A stretch of 64,000 nucleotides of DNA from Croceibacterium_B sp963811255 (GTDB lineage Bacteria > Pseudomonadota > Alphaproteobacteria > Sphingomonadales > Sphingomonadaceae): assembly GCA_963811255.1 (NCBI GenBank), contig CAWEQI010000003.1, forward strand, positions 310,001 to 374,000, read 5' to 3'. This document shows positions 24,027 to 33,280 of this stretch, piece by piece. Positions within the stretch are counted from its first letter, which is position 1, and each line of letters begins with the position of its first letter. A program made the position numbers and the translations under genes. The notes beneath the pieces are model-generated. The model saw only the letters and a program-made list of their open reading frames with translations. It was not told where the DNA came from and did not search any database.

Positions 24027-24631
24027 ACGCCTTTGTCGTCACCGGAACCGACACCGATGTCGGCAAGACCGTGTTCGCCGCCGGGCTCGCCGGGCACCTC
24101 GGCGGATGGTACTGGAAGCCGGTCCAGGCGGGGCTCGATGGGGGCACCGATGCCGAGCGGGTCGCGGCGCTGTCGGGCCTGCCGCGCGAGCGGGTTCTGC
24201 CAGAGGTGTACCGGCTGAACACACCATGCTCGCCGCACCTGGCGGCGCAGATCGACGGCGTGGCGATCGATCCCAACAAGCTGGCGCTGCCGACCGAACG
24301 CCCGCTGGTGGTCGAAGGCGCGGGCGGGGCGCTGGTGCCGCTCGGTGGAGAGCTGCTCTACGCCGACCTGTTCGCCGGCTGGGATTTGCCGGCAATCGTC
24401 GTCGCGCGGACCGCGCTCGGCACGATCAACCATTCGCTGCTGACGATCGAGGCGCTGCGCGCGCGCGGCGTGGCGATCCACGGTGTGGCCTTCGTCGGCG
24501 ATGCCGTCGAGGACAGCGAGGCGACGATCTGCCGTATCGGCGGGGTGAAGCGGCTCGGTCGGCTGCCGTGGCTCGACCCTCTGGACGCTGCCAGCCTTCG
24601 CCGCGCCTTCGCCGAGGGCATCGCCCTGTGA
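24023..24631 (+). CDS. bioD: Dethiobiotin synthetase
   Basis: A 202-aa ATP-dependent carboxylase-like enzyme. The P-loop is GTDTDVGKTVFAAGLAG, followed by WKPVQAGLDGGTDAE, 'EGAGGALVPL' and 'VVARTALGTINHSLLTIEALRARG', all standard BioD blocks. It ring-closes 7,8-diaminopelargonate with CO2. The ATG at 24023 overlaps the bioF stop and its own stop overlaps the bioA GTG. Confidence 0.96.
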   Translation: MNAFVVTGTDTDVGKTVFAAGLAGHLGGWYWKPVQAGLDGGTDAERVAALSGLPRERVLPEVYRLNTPCSPHLAAQIDGVAIDPNKLALPTERPLVVEGAGGALVPLGGELLYADLFAGWDLPAIVVARTALGTINHSLLTIEALRARGVAIHGVAFVGDAVEDSEATICRIGGVKRLGRLPWLDPLDAASLRRAFAEGIAL

Positions 24632-25905
24632 GCCCGTCCCCCATCTGGCACCCGTTCACCCAGCACGGCCTCGAAGAGCCGATCCCGCTGGTCGAGCGCG
24701 CCGAGGGCGCGGCGCTTTACGCCGCCGACGGGCGGCGGATCGTCGATGCAATCTCCTCGTGGTGGGTGACGACGCACGGCCATTGCCATCCGCGGATCAT
24801 GGCGGCGATCCGCGAGCAGGCGGAGAAGCTCGACCAAATCATCTTCGCCGGTTGGACGCACGAACCGGCCGAGCAGGTCGCCGCGGGGTTGCGGGCGATC
24901 ATGCCGGCGGAGCTGACCCGGGTGTTCTTCTCGGACTCGGGCTCTACCGCGGTCGAGGTGGCGCTGAAGATGGCGCTCGGCTTCTGGCGCGACCGCGGCG
25001 AGGACCGCAGCCGGATCGTGGTGATGGAGCACTCCTACCACGGCGACACCATCGGGGCGATGTCGGTCGGCGCGCGCGGGGTGTTCAACGCCGCCTACGC
25101 CCCGCTGCTGTTCGACGTCGGCCGGGTGCCGTTCCCTGGGGAGGACCCGCAGCCGACGCTCGACGCACTGGAGCGCGAATGCGCCGCCGGAGCCGCGGCC
25201 TTCATCGTCGAGCCGCTGGTGCTGGGGGCGGGGGGCATGCTGATGTATTCGGCGGACACCCTCTCGGACATGCGCGCGATCTGCGCCGCGCATGGTACCC
25301 TGTTCATCGCCGACGAGGTAATGACCGGTTGGGGGCGCACCGGCACGCTGCTCGCCTGCGAGCAGGCCGGCGTGGTGCCCGACATCCTGTGCCTGTCGAA
25401 AGGCCTCACCGGCGGCGCGGTGCCGCTCGCGGTAACGATGGCGAGCGAGCCGATCTGGCAGGCGCATTATTCGACCGACCGCGCCGCGATGTTCTTTCAC
25501 TCGTCGAGCTACACCGCCAACCCGATCGCCTGCGCGGCGGCGGCGGCGAATCTGGCGATCTGGCGTGACGAGCCGGTGCTCGACCGTATCGCCACGCTGG
25601 CCGCGCGGCAGGAGGAGCGGCTGGCCCGGCTCGCCGCTCACGCCGCAGTCGCCAATCCCCGGCGCTGCGGCACCATCGCCGCGCTGGAACTGGGCGCGGC
25701 GCAGGGGACCTATTTGTCCGACCTCGGCCCGCAACTGCTGGCGCGCTTCCGCGACGCAAACCTGCTGCTGCGCCCACTCGGCAACACGGTCTACGTCATG
25801 CCGCCCTACTGCATCGGCGAAACCGACCTCGATGCGATCTGGGCCGCCATCGCCGACGCCGCCGACTGGGTGGCTAATGCACCGTCGGCGGCGGGGCCTG
25901 GTTGA
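24628..25905 (+). CDS. bioA: Adenosylmethionine--8-amino-7-oxononanoate transaminase
   Basis: A 425-aa class III aminotransferase. It opens with 'PIWHPFTQHG', has SSWWVTTHGHCHP, FFSDSGSTAVEVALKMA, 'IADEVMTGWGRTG' and the PLP lysine in CLSKGLTGGAVPLAVT. It converts the bioF product to diaminopelargonate using SAM as amino donor. The GTG start at 24628 overlaps the bioD stop (GTGA). The last 32 bases overlap the convergent antiporter gene. Confidence 0.96.
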   Translation: MSPSPIWHPFTQHGLEEPIPLVERAEGAALYAADGRRIVDAISSWWVTTHGHCHPRIMAAIREQAEKLDQIIFAGWTHEPAEQVAAGLRAIMPAELTRVFFSDSGSTAVEVALKMALGFWRDRGEDRSRIVVMEHSYHGDTIGAMSVGARGVFNAAYAPLLFDVGRVPFPGEDPQPTLDALERECAAGAAAFIVEPLVLGAGGMLMYSADTLSDMRAICAAHGTLFIADEVMTGWGRTGTLLACEQAGVVPDILCLSKGLTGGAVPLAVTMASEPIWQAHYSTDRAAMFFHSSSYTANPIACAAAAANLAIWRDEPVLDRIATLAARQEERLARLAAHAAVANPRRCGTIAALELGAAQGTYLSDLGPQLLARFRDANLLLRPLGNTVYVMPPYCIGETDLDAIWAAIADAADWVANAPSAAGPG

Positions 25906-27172
25906 GCAGCGCGCCGAGCGGCCCGTGCTCGATCACCCGGCCGAGCGTGGCGCGCTGGATCAGCACGCTGAACAGCACCGCGGCGAAAGTCGCCGCCAGC
26001 AGCAGTTCGCGCGTCGGCCCGGCGGGGAGGGCGAGCGCCAGCGCGATCGAGATGCCGCCGCGCAAGCCGCCCCACCACATCACGCTGAACGCGCCGCGGC
26101 CGTGGCGGCGCGACGGCGGAATGAGCCACTTGAGCAGCTCCAGCGAGATCGCCCGCGCGGCGAGCACGACCACGATAGCCGCCAGCCCGAGCACGACGTG
26201 CGGGCCCCCGGGCACCAGCGCAATCACCTCGAGCCCGATCAGCAGGAACAGGATCGCGTTGAGCATGTCGTCGATCAGCTCCCAGAATTTGATCATGTAA
26301 TCGCGCGTCACGTCGCTCATCGCGTAGCTGACGCCGAAGTTGCCGATCAGCAGCCCGGCCACGGCCATCGCCAGCGGCCCGGAGACATGCACCGCCGAGC
26401 ACAGCGCATAGCCGCCCATCACCACCGCCAGCGTGACCATCACCTCGAGCGCGTATTCGTCCATCGAGCGCAAAGCGCGATAGCCGAGCCAGCCGCCGGC
26501 CAGTCCGACCGCCACGCCGCCGCCCGCTTCCTGCGCGAACAGCCGGGCGCCCTCGGCGAAGGAGAAGTCCTGCCCGGTGATCGCCGCGTCGAACAGGATG
26601 GTGAACACGACGATGCCGACGCCGTCGTTGAAAAGGCTCTCGCCGGCGACCATCGCCTGCAGCCCTTCGGGGACGTGCTGCTCCTTGAGGACGCCAAGCA
26701 CCGACACCGGATCCGTCGGCGAGATCAGGGCGCCGAACACGAAATACCAGATCGGCCCGATTCCCAGGCCGAGCAGCGCGCCCAGGCCCCACATCGCCGA
26801 GCCGATCAGCACGGTCGAGATCAGCACGCCGACGGTCGAGAGCAGCAGCACCGTCCACCAATCCTTCCGCAGCCGGAAGAGGTCGACGTGCAGCGCGCCG
26901 GCGAACAGCAGGAAGCTGAGCATTCCCTGGAGCAGCGTCTGCGAGAAATCCATCCGCGCGACGAAACCGGCAACCCAGTCGTCGATCGTCAATTGCGGGA
27001 AGACCCAGTCGGCCAGCAGCATGCCGATCGCCGCGAGCGCGCCCATCACCGTCAGACCGACGGCGGTCGGCAAACGCAGGAGGTGGTAATTGATCAGCCC
27101 CAAAACCGCCGCGGCGACCACCAGGATTGCGGCGACGTCGAACGCGGCGAGAGAATAGGGCGAGGGCGGCAT
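25874..27172 (-). CDS. CPA1-family sodium/proton antiporter
   Basis: A 432-aa membrane protein with about twelve hydrophobic segments. The ion-binding signature GALISPTDPVSVLGVLKE and 'GESLFNDGVGIVVFTILFD' are characteristic of CPA1/NhaP-type exchangers, as are MWWGGLRGGISIALAL and FLLIGLE. It exchanges Na+ (or K+) for H+ across the inner membrane. ATG at 27170-27172. The long hydrophilic tail found in many CPA1 members is absent; the protein ends soon after the last helix. Confidence 0.93.
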   Translation of the reverse strand: MPPSPYSLAAFDVAAILVVAAAVLGLINYHLLRLPTAVGLTVMGALAAIGMLLADWVFPQLTIDDWVAGFVARMDFSQTLLQGMLSFLLFAGALHVDLFRLRKDWWTVLLLSTVGVLISTVLIGSAMWGLGALLGLGIGPIWYFVFGALISPTDPVSVLGVLKEQHVPEGLQAMVAGESLFNDGVGIVVFTILFDAAITGQDFSFAEGARLFAQEAGGGVAVGLAGGWLGYRALRSMDEYALEVMVTLAVVMGGYALCSAVHVSGPLAMAVAGLLIGNFGVSYAMSDVTRDYMIKFWELIDDMLNAILFLLIGLEVIALVPGGPHVVLGLAAIVVVLAARAISLELLKWLIPPSRRHGRGAFSVMWWGGLRGGISIALALALPAGPTRELLLAATFAAVLFSVLIQRATLGRVIEHGPLGALLNQAPPPTVH

Positions 27173-27210
27173 GGGCAACGGATACCGGCCGCCGGCGAAA
27201 TGGCAAACCG

Positions 27211-28047
27211 CTATTCGGCGGCCAGCACCTCCCCGAATTCGCCGTCGTGGCGAGCGATCAGTGCCCGGTCGTCGCGGTTCCACGGGTGAAAGCCGGGGAG
27301 GAAATAGGCAACCCACGCCGGAAGGAGCCTGCGCAGTGCCCCCGGCTTGCCGAAGAGATACCAAGCGAGCCGCGCCCTGGCTTTCCAGCCGGCGATCCCA
27401 TCCTGCGCCATCAGATCGAGCGCGTCGCGGCTGCGGTGGTGAATGAAGCGCCGGGTGACCAGCAGCATGGTCAGTGCCTTCAATTTCCAGCGGCGGGAGC
27501 GCGACCAGTCGCGCGTCGCGTGCAGGAAGGTGTCGTAGGCGACGCCTTTGTGCTCGATCTCCTCGATGGCATGCCAACGCCAGATTGCCCCCTGCGGACC
27601 GTGCGGATCGAAGAACGCGTGAGGATCGCTGAGGAACAGATGCGCGAACATCGCGGTGAAGTGCTCGAGCGCGATCGTCACCGCTAGCTGCACGATTGGC
27701 GGCCGAGTGCGCGCCAGCGCCGTGTTGGCGGCGATACGCGTGTCGACGCCGGTCAGGTCGTAGCCCGCCTCGCTCGCCGCGCGATTGAACGCCAGGTGCT
27801 CGCGCGAATGGTTGACCTCCTGGCGCACGAAAGCGCGGATTTCGCGCTCGAGCCACGGCGGGGTGCCGTCGCGAAACGCCTTCACCGATTCGACGAACAG
27901 CGCCTCGCCGGGCGGGAAGCTGGCCGACAGCGAATTCATCCACGCCGTCGCCACCGGGTCGCCGTTGCACCACCAGCGGGGCATCGGCTCGGCGCGCGGG
28001 AAGCGCGTGTCGCGAACGGTGATGGCCATCGCGGCGGGAGCCGCCAT
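27211..28047 (-). CDS. Predicted metal-dependent hydrolase (PF10118-like)
   Basis: A 278-aa helical protein. Conserved Glu/His pairs occur as RQEVNHSREHLAFN, IALEHFTAMF and HAIEEIEHKGVAYD, the di-metal pattern of this uncharacterised hydrolase family, similar in spacing to ferritin-like di-iron sites. A single membrane-proximal hydrophobic patch follows. The ATG at 28045-28047 overlaps the ygfZ stop (ATGA), so the two are coupled; MAITVRD at 28029 is a possible internal start. Substrate unknown. Confidence 0.82.
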   Translation of the reverse strand: MAAPAAMAITVRDTRFPRAEPMPRWWCNGDPVATAWMNSLSASFPPGEALFVESVKAFRDGTPPWLEREIRAFVRQEVNHSREHLAFNRAASEAGYDLTGVDTRIAANTALARTRPPIVQLAVTIALEHFTAMFAHLFLSDPHAFFDPHGPQGAIWRWHAIEEIEHKGVAYDTFLHATRDWSRSRRWKLKALTMLLVTRRFIHHRSRDALDLMAQDGIAGWKARARLAWYLFGKPGALRRLLPAWVAYFLPGFHPWNRDDRALIARHDGEFGEVLAAE

Positions 28048-28775
28048 CAGGCGTCCGCCTGGAGCCAGGCGGGCACGAGGTCGGCCTCGATTTCCGTGAC
28101 CCGCAGATGGTCGACGGCGAAGCCCAGCTCGGGATAGGCGACCCTTTGCCGCGCTTCGTCGGAGCGATCGAGCGGCACCACGACCAGCCTTCGATTGACT
28201 TTCTGTCGCCAGTTCATTCGCGCGGTGTTCTCCTGGCCGACGTAGCAGCCTTTGGAGAAGCTGACGCCGTTCAGTTCGGCGGCGTTGGTCTCGAGCCACA
28301 GCACGTCGGCCATCTCGGTGCGGCCTTCCGGAACGCCGAGCTCGAGCCGGTGCTTCGTCCACGCCGCATCGGCGCTCTCGTCATCGGGCGAGGCCTTGGC
28401 GATCCACCGCTGCCCGAGCTCGTGCAGCCGCGGATCGGGCGCGCCGCCGTCGCCCAGCTCGGCCTGCCAGTAGACGCCGAGCGTCTCGTCGCGGGCGATG
28501 CCGATCTTGCGGCGCAGGCGATAGAGCGAAAGACGCTTGATCAGGTCGTCGGCCGCCTCGGCCTCGCAATCAAGCAGCAGCTCGCCATGGCCGGCCGGCC
28601 AGACGATGAAATCGAACAAGGTCTTGCCCTGCGGCGTCAGCAGCCCGGCCCAGGCGGGCAGCTCGCCGGTCACGTCCTGGGTCACAAGGCCTTGCAGGAA
28701 GGCGGCGACGTCCTCGTCTCCGCCGTCGGGGCTGAGGCGGATCACGGCGCGGGAGAACAGGCGTTCGGCAGGCAT
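28047..28775 (-). CDS. ygfZ: YgfZ/GcvT-type folate-binding protein of Fe-S cluster maintenance
   Basis: A 242-aa protein with the diagnostic motif KGCYVGQENTARM, whose cysteine is essential in YgfZ. The upstream part follows the GcvT-like fold (FLQGLVTQDVT, 'GLLTPQGKTLFDFIVW'). YgfZ proteins bind folate and help repair or assemble Fe-S enzymes such as MiaB. ATG at 28773-28775; divergent from pyrC across 38 bases, which contain the GGGTGACAGAT motif. Confidence 0.9.
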   Translation of the reverse strand: MPAERLFSRAVIRLSPDGGDEDVAAFLQGLVTQDVTGELPAWAGLLTPQGKTLFDFIVWPAGHGELLLDCEAEAADDLIKRLSLYRLRRKIGIARDETLGVYWQAELGDGGAPDPRLHELGQRWIAKASPDDESADAAWTKHRLELGVPEGRTEMADVLWLETNAAELNGVSFSKGCYVGQENTARMNWRQKVNRRLVVVPLDRSDEARQRVAYPELGFAVDHLRVTEIEADLVPAWLQADA

Positions 28776-28813
28776 GGGTGACAGATAGGGCGTCGGCTGG
28801 CTAAGGTGAACCC

Positions 28814-29842
28814 ATGGCGCCGCCCGAAACGCTCACTATCCGCCGCCCCGACGACTGGCACGTGCACTTGCGCGACGGCGCGATGCTGCGCGCGGTGCTC
28901 CCGGCCACCGCGCGCCAGTTCGCCCGGGCGATCGTCATGCCCAATCTCGCGCCGCCGGTGACGACACAAGCCGAGGCCGAGGCCTACCGCCAGCGCATCA
29001 TGGCGGCGGTACCTGGCGATGCGGACTTCACGCCGCTGATGACGGCCTATCTCACCGACGACACGGACCCGACCGACCTCGCGCGGGGCTTCGAGGAAGG
29101 GGTGTTCACCGCGGCCAAGCTTTATCCGGCAAACGCAACGACCAATTCGGCGCATGGAGTGACGGACATAACCCGCATCCGCAGGGTGCTCGACCGGATG
29201 GCGGACATCGGCATGGTGCTGTGCGTCCACGGCGAGGTGACCGATCCCGAGGTCGACGTGTTCGACCGCGAGGCCGTGTTCATAGAGCGGGTGCTCGGCC
29301 CGATGTTCAACGAATGGCCCGAGCTTCGCGTGGTGTTCGAGCATGTAACCACCGAGCAGGCGGTGCAGTTCGTCGAGGATTCGCCGCGCAATCTCGCCGC
29401 GACGATCACCCCGCACCACCTGCACCTCAACCGCAACGCGATGCTGGTCGGCGGCATCCGCCCGCACGCCTATTGCCTGCCGGTGGCAAAGCGCGAGCGT
29501 CATCGGCAGGCGCTGCGTAAGGCGGCAACCTCCGGGTCGCCGAAGTTCTTCCTCGGCACCGACAGCGCCCCTCATCCGCGCGAAGCGAAGGAAAGCGCCT
29601 GCGGCTGCGCCGGTATCTTCAACGCCCCGTTCGCGCTGGAGAGCTATCTCACCGTGTTCGAAGAAGAGGAGGCGCTCGACAACTTGGAGGGCTTCGCTTC
29701 CGAATACGGAGCGAATTTCTACGGCCTGCCGCGCAACGAAGGCACGATCACGCTGGTGCGCGAGCCGTCGGAGGTGGGCGAAGACGTGGCCGGTGTAGTC
29801 CCGTTCCACGCGGGCGAGACGCTGGAGTGGCGGCTGCGTTAG
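28814..29842 (+). CDS. pyrC: Dihydroorotase, class II
   Basis: A 342-aa amidohydrolase of pyrimidine synthesis. Metal ligands are visible in DDWHVHLRDG, the carbamylated Lys in FTAAKLYPANATTNS, then His residues in LCVHGEVTD, VFEHVTTEQA and 'PHHLHLNRNAM', and the catalytic Asp in 'FLGTDSAPHPREAKE'. Length and order fit E. coli-type PyrC. ATG 28814. The final four bases overlap the convergent EamA/RarD gene. Confidence 0.97.
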   Translation: MAPPETLTIRRPDDWHVHLRDGAMLRAVLPATARQFARAIVMPNLAPPVTTQAEAEAYRQRIMAAVPGDADFTPLMTAYLTDDTDPTDLARGFEEGVFTAAKLYPANATTNSAHGVTDITRIRRVLDRMADIGMVLCVHGEVTDPEVDVFDREAVFIERVLGPMFNEWPELRVVFEHVTTEQAVQFVEDSPRNLAATITPHHLHLNRNAMLVGGIRPHAYCLPVAKRERHRQALRKAATSGSPKFFLGTDSAPHPREAKESACGCAGIFNAPFALESYLTVFEEEEALDNLEGFASEYGANFYGLPRNEGTITLVREPSEVGEDVAGVVPFHAGETLEWRLR

Positions 29843-30750
29843 ATAGCCGGGGCCACCGCGCTTCGCCGTCCGCCGCGGACGATATCCCAGATAAACAGGC
29901 CGATCGCTGCCCAGATGGCCACGAAGCAGGCCAACTGCGCGGCGTTGAGCGCCTCGCGGAACACCAGCAGGCCGAGAAGGAACACGATGGTCGGCGAAAT
30001 GAACTGAAGGAAGCCCATCGCCGTGTACGGCAGCCGGCGCGCGGCGAAGGCGAAGAGAACCAGCGGGACCGCGGTCATCGGCCCACCGAAGGCCACCGCG
30101 GCCGCGACGAGCGGCCCGTGAGCGAGTGCCGAGCCGGTCGGCCGCGCGGCGAACCAGACCACCGTCGCCAGCGCCACCGGCGAGAGGATCACCGATTCGA
30201 TCGTAAGTCCGGCGAGCGAGCCGGCGTTGACCGTCTTGCGCAGCAATCCGTAGGTGCCGAACGTCACCGCCAGCGCCAGGCTGACCCACAGCGTCGTCAG
30301 CGCGCCCGCGGCAAGCACCGCGACGCCGCCGCCAGCCAGCGCCACCGCCGCCCACTGCAGCCGCGTCAGCCTCTCGCCGAGCACCCCGAGGCCGAGCAGC
30401 ATCATCATCAGCGGCAGGATGTAGTAGCCCAGGCTCGCCGCGTAGACGTGGCCGCTGGTGATCGCCCAGACGTAGAGGATCCAGTTGGCCGCGACGAGCG
30501 AAGCGCTGGCGACGAGCGTCAGCAGCGCCCGCCGGTCACGCAGCACCACGCGCACCTCGGCGCCCGCCTTGCGCCAGGCGAGGAACAGCGCGCACAGCGG
30601 CAGCGTGAACAGGATGCGCCAGGCGACGAATTCGACCGGCGGCACGCTCTTCACCAGCTGCAGGTAGAGCGGCATCGCGCCCCACACGGCGTGAGTTGCG
30701 AGCGCCGCGGCAAGGCCCGCCCGGTCGTAAGGATGCGCCACTTCGCCCAT
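29839..30750 (-). CDS. rarD: RarD-type EamA family transporter
   Basis: A 303-aa inner-membrane protein with ten hydrophobic helices in two EamA halves. 'GLAAALATHAVWGAMPLYLQLVKSVPP', 'EFVAWRILFTLPLCALFL' and 'SLGYYILPLMMMLLG' match RarD, the chloramphenicol-sensitivity homologue. The natural substrate is unknown. The ATG at 30748-30750 is selected; an upstream TTG would add 22 residues without helix potential. Confidence 0.88.
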   Translation of the reverse strand: MGEVAHPYDRAGLAAALATHAVWGAMPLYLQLVKSVPPVEFVAWRILFTLPLCALFLAWRKAGAEVRVVLRDRRALLTLVASASLVAANWILYVWAITSGHVYAASLGYYILPLMMMLLGLGVLGERLTRLQWAAVALAGGGVAVLAAGALTTLWVSLALAVTFGTYGLLRKTVNAGSLAGLTIESVILSPVALATVVWFAARPTGSALAHGPLVAAAVAFGGPMTAVPLVLFAFAARRLPYTAMGFLQFISPTIVFLLGLLVFREALNAAQLACFVAIWAAIGLFIWDIVRGGRRSAVAPAI

Positions 30751-30882
30751 TTTCGAAGCGTTACGCCGCTGCCTCGGCGCCGACAAGTCGCGGAAAACAG
30801 GAATTAAACCTTGCAAATTCAGGCTATTGTGATGTTAAGCGCCTGCGCGGAGTCTTCGGGTCGCAATTTCGGAGACCGCGCC

Positions 30883-30911
30883 GGGGCGTCCATGCGCCGC
30901 ACGGACGCCCC
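30883..30911. other. GC-rich hairpin in the leader of the lipoprotein gene
   Basis: GGGGCGTCC (30883-30891) pairs with GGACGCCCC (30903-30911), a 9-bp stem with an 11-base loop, in the 283-base gap 30751-31033. No T-run follows on either strand. A TATAAG at 30987-30992 could be the -10 box of the lipoprotein gene. I see nothing else in this gap. Confidence 0.3.
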
Positions 30912-31033
30912 GTTAACTCCCGCGCCCGGGCATTCCCGAAACGGGACGCCATTGCGCATGTCGCCCCCAAGACGAGCGCCTTGCGCTATAAGCGGAGAAT
31001 CCAGCAAGGATTTGCCGTAAAGAGGTTCGCCCG

Positions 31034-31753
31034 ATGACTCGCCAATCCGCCCTTATGCTTGCCACCGTGTTGCTGCTCGCCGGTTGCGGCGGCAAGGACC
31101 AGCCGGCCAAGGCCGGCAACGACGACGCGGCGATGTCCAGCGCGCTCGGCCAGCCGATCACCACCGACTCCGACCTCGCCGGCGAGAACGGCGCCAACAC
31201 CGCCGCCTCGGTCCCGTCGGCCGACGGCTCCGTGCCGAGCCTCGACACCTCGCCCCAGGCGGTCACCAGCGCGCGCGCTGCGGCGCTCGAGCTGGTCGGC
31301 GGCCCCGGGGCGATGAAGAAAGCGCCTCAGGCGACCGAGGTCAGCGGCAAGCTGCCCCAGGATTCGCAGCTCACCGCCGCCGCCCGCGCCGCGGCGAGCC
31401 CGAACGACGAGGGCGATTGCGCGGCCATGGCGCGTTACACCACCGCATGGGCGGCCAAGCTGCCCGACACCTTCCCGGTCTATCCTAAGGCCGCCGTGCA
31501 GGAAGCCGCCGGGACCGATGAAGGGGCCTGTAATCTGAGGGTGGTCAACTTCTCCACTCCGGTGCCGGTGCCCGAAGTGCTCGATTTCTATTACACGCGG
31601 GCAACGTCCGCGGGCTTTTCCGCGCAGCACGCGCGCGATGGCGGCGAAGACGTGCTCGGCGGCACCAAGGGCAAGTCGAGCTACGTGATCTACGCGAGCA
31701 AGCTGCCCAACGGCGCCACGACCGTCGACCTTGTCACCAACGGCGGCGGCTAA
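31034..31753 (+). CDS. Lipoprotein of unknown function
   Basis: A 239-aa protein with a lipobox (MLATVLLLAGC, Cys18). A disordered stretch rich in Ala, Asp, Ser and Gly (about 19-110) follows, then a folded domain of about 110 residues ending YVIYASKLPNGATTVDLVTNGGG with cysteines at EGDCAAM and EGACNLR that could form a disulfide. It looks like an envelope lipoprotein with a small alpha/beta domain; I do not recognise the family. Its stop overlaps convergent astD by four bases. Confidence 0.75.
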   Translation: MTRQSALMLATVLLLAGCGGKDQPAKAGNDDAAMSSALGQPITTDSDLAGENGANTAASVPSADGSVPSLDTSPQAVTSARAAALELVGGPGAMKKAPQATEVSGKLPQDSQLTAAARAAASPNDEGDCAAMARYTTAWAAKLPDTFPVYPKAAVQEAAGTDEGACNLRVVNFSTPVPVPEVLDFYYTRATSAGFSAQHARDGGEDVLGGTKGKSSYVIYASKLPNGATTVDLVTNGGG

Positions 31754-33219
31754 CGCGGCTCCGTCCGCCGGTCCTCGCGGAAGCCCACCCCGACGCTGGC
31801 GCGCGGCTGCTCCATTTCACTGCTGGCGACCGGATAGGCGCAGTAGTCGGCGGCATAGAACGCCGCCGGGCGGTGGTTGCCGGAAAGGCCGACGCCGCCG
31901 AACGGCGCGGCCGAGCTGGCGCCGTTGGTCGGCCGGTTCCAGTTGACGATTCCGGCGCGAATATTGGCCCAGAAGCGGTTGTATTCCTGCGGGCTCCCGC
32001 CGATCAGCGAGGCGGACAGGCCGAAGCGGGTGTTGTTGGCCTCGGCGATCGCCTGGTCGAAGCTGTCGACCTTGATTACCTGCAGCAGTGGACCGAACAG
32101 CTCGACGTCGGGGCGCTCGGCCATCGCCGTCGTGTCGATGATTCCGGGCGTGACGAACGGCAGCCCCTCGCGCGGGCGACGCATGTGTGTGAGCGCCTTG
32201 CCGCCGTTCGACATCAGGTAGAGGAAGCTTTCGGTCAGCTGGTCGGCGGCGTGCATGTCGATCACCGGGCCCATGAACGGCGCCGGTTCGTCGAACGGGG
32301 CGCCGATGATGATCCGCCCGGTCAGCCGCTTTACCTCCTCGATTGCCTCGTCGTAGAGGCTCGCCTTGACGATCAGCCGCCGTGCAGCGGTGCAGCGCTG
32401 CCCGGCGGTGGTGAAGGCCGACTGGACGATCAGCGTTGCCGCGTCGGAAATCTTCGGCGTGTCCCACAGGACGATCGGATTGTTGCCGCCCATCTCCAGG
32501 GCGACGATCTTGCCGGGATTCGCCGCCAGCTTGCGGTTGATGGCGATGCCGGCCTGCGCCGAGCCGGTGAACAGCACGCCGTCCACGCCCGGGTGGGCGA
32601 CCAGCGCCTTGCCTTCCTCAGGGCCGCCGACCAGGCACTGCACCAGCGCGGCGCTGATCCCGGCGCGGTTGAACAGCGTCATCAGCAATTCGCCGACCGC
32701 GGGCGTCTTTTCGCTCGGCTTGAGGATCACTGCGTTGCCGGCGATCAGCGCGGGAACGATGTGGCCGTTGGGCAGGTGCGCGGGGAAGTTGTACGGTCCG
32801 AGCACCGCCATTACCCCGTGCGGCTTGTGGCGCAGCGCGGCGGTGCCCTGCAGCGCACTATCGAGCTTGCGCTGGCCGGTGCGCTCGGCATAGGCGCGGA
32901 CCGAGATCTCCACTTTGGCGATCACGGCCTCGACTTCCGTACGCGCTTCCCACAGCGGCTTGCCGGTTTCGCGGGCGATCAGCTCGCTCAGCTTCTCGTG
33001 GTCCTTGCGCACTTCGTTGGCGAAGCGGCGGACCAGTTCGATGCGCGTGGCGAGCGGCTGCGCGGCCCACGCCGGCCAGGCGCGGCGCGCGCGGTCGACG
33101 GTCGCGTCGACATCGCCGATCTTACCGCGCCACAGCTCCTTGCCGGTGGCGGGCTCGGCCGAGACAATGACGTCCTCGCTCACCGAATCCGAAACGGTCT
33201 TCTGGGTTGCAGCGGCCAT
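31750..33219 (-). CDS. astD: Succinylglutamate-semialdehyde dehydrogenase
   Basis: A 489-aa aldehyde dehydrogenase. AstD-specific blocks include VLGPYNFPAHLPNGHIVPALIAGNAVILKPSE, 'ALEMGGNNPIVL' with the general-base Glu, TTAGQRCTAARRL with the nucleophilic Cys and YAADYCAYPVASSEME at the end. It performs the fourth step of the arginine succinyltransferase pathway. ATG 33217-33219 is preferred over a TTG at 33231. The other ast genes are not adjacent, so it either works with a distant cluster or has another aldehyde as substrate. Confidence 0.9.
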   Translation of the reverse strand: MAAATQKTVSDSVSEDVIVSAEPATGKELWRGKIGDVDATVDRARRAWPAWAAQPLATRIELVRRFANEVRKDHEKLSELIARETGKPLWEARTEVEAVIAKVEISVRAYAERTGQRKLDSALQGTAALRHKPHGVMAVLGPYNFPAHLPNGHIVPALIAGNAVILKPSEKTPAVGELLMTLFNRAGISAALVQCLVGGPEEGKALVAHPGVDGVLFTGSAQAGIAINRKLAANPGKIVALEMGGNNPIVLWDTPKISDAATLIVQSAFTTAGQRCTAARRLIVKASLYDEAIEEVKRLTGRIIIGAPFDEPAPFMGPVIDMHAADQLTESFLYLMSNGGKALTHMRRPREGLPFVTPGIIDTTAMAERPDVELFGPLLQVIKVDSFDQAIAEANNTRFGLSASLIGGSPQEYNRFWANIRAGIVNWNRPTNGASSAAPFGGVGLSGNHRPAAFYAADYCAYPVASSEMEQPRASVGVGFREDRRTEPR

Positions 33220-33280
33220 GATCTGCGCCAATTAGAGATCCGCGGTTAACCACGCCACCCCGGCAACGGCTTAAATTGCG

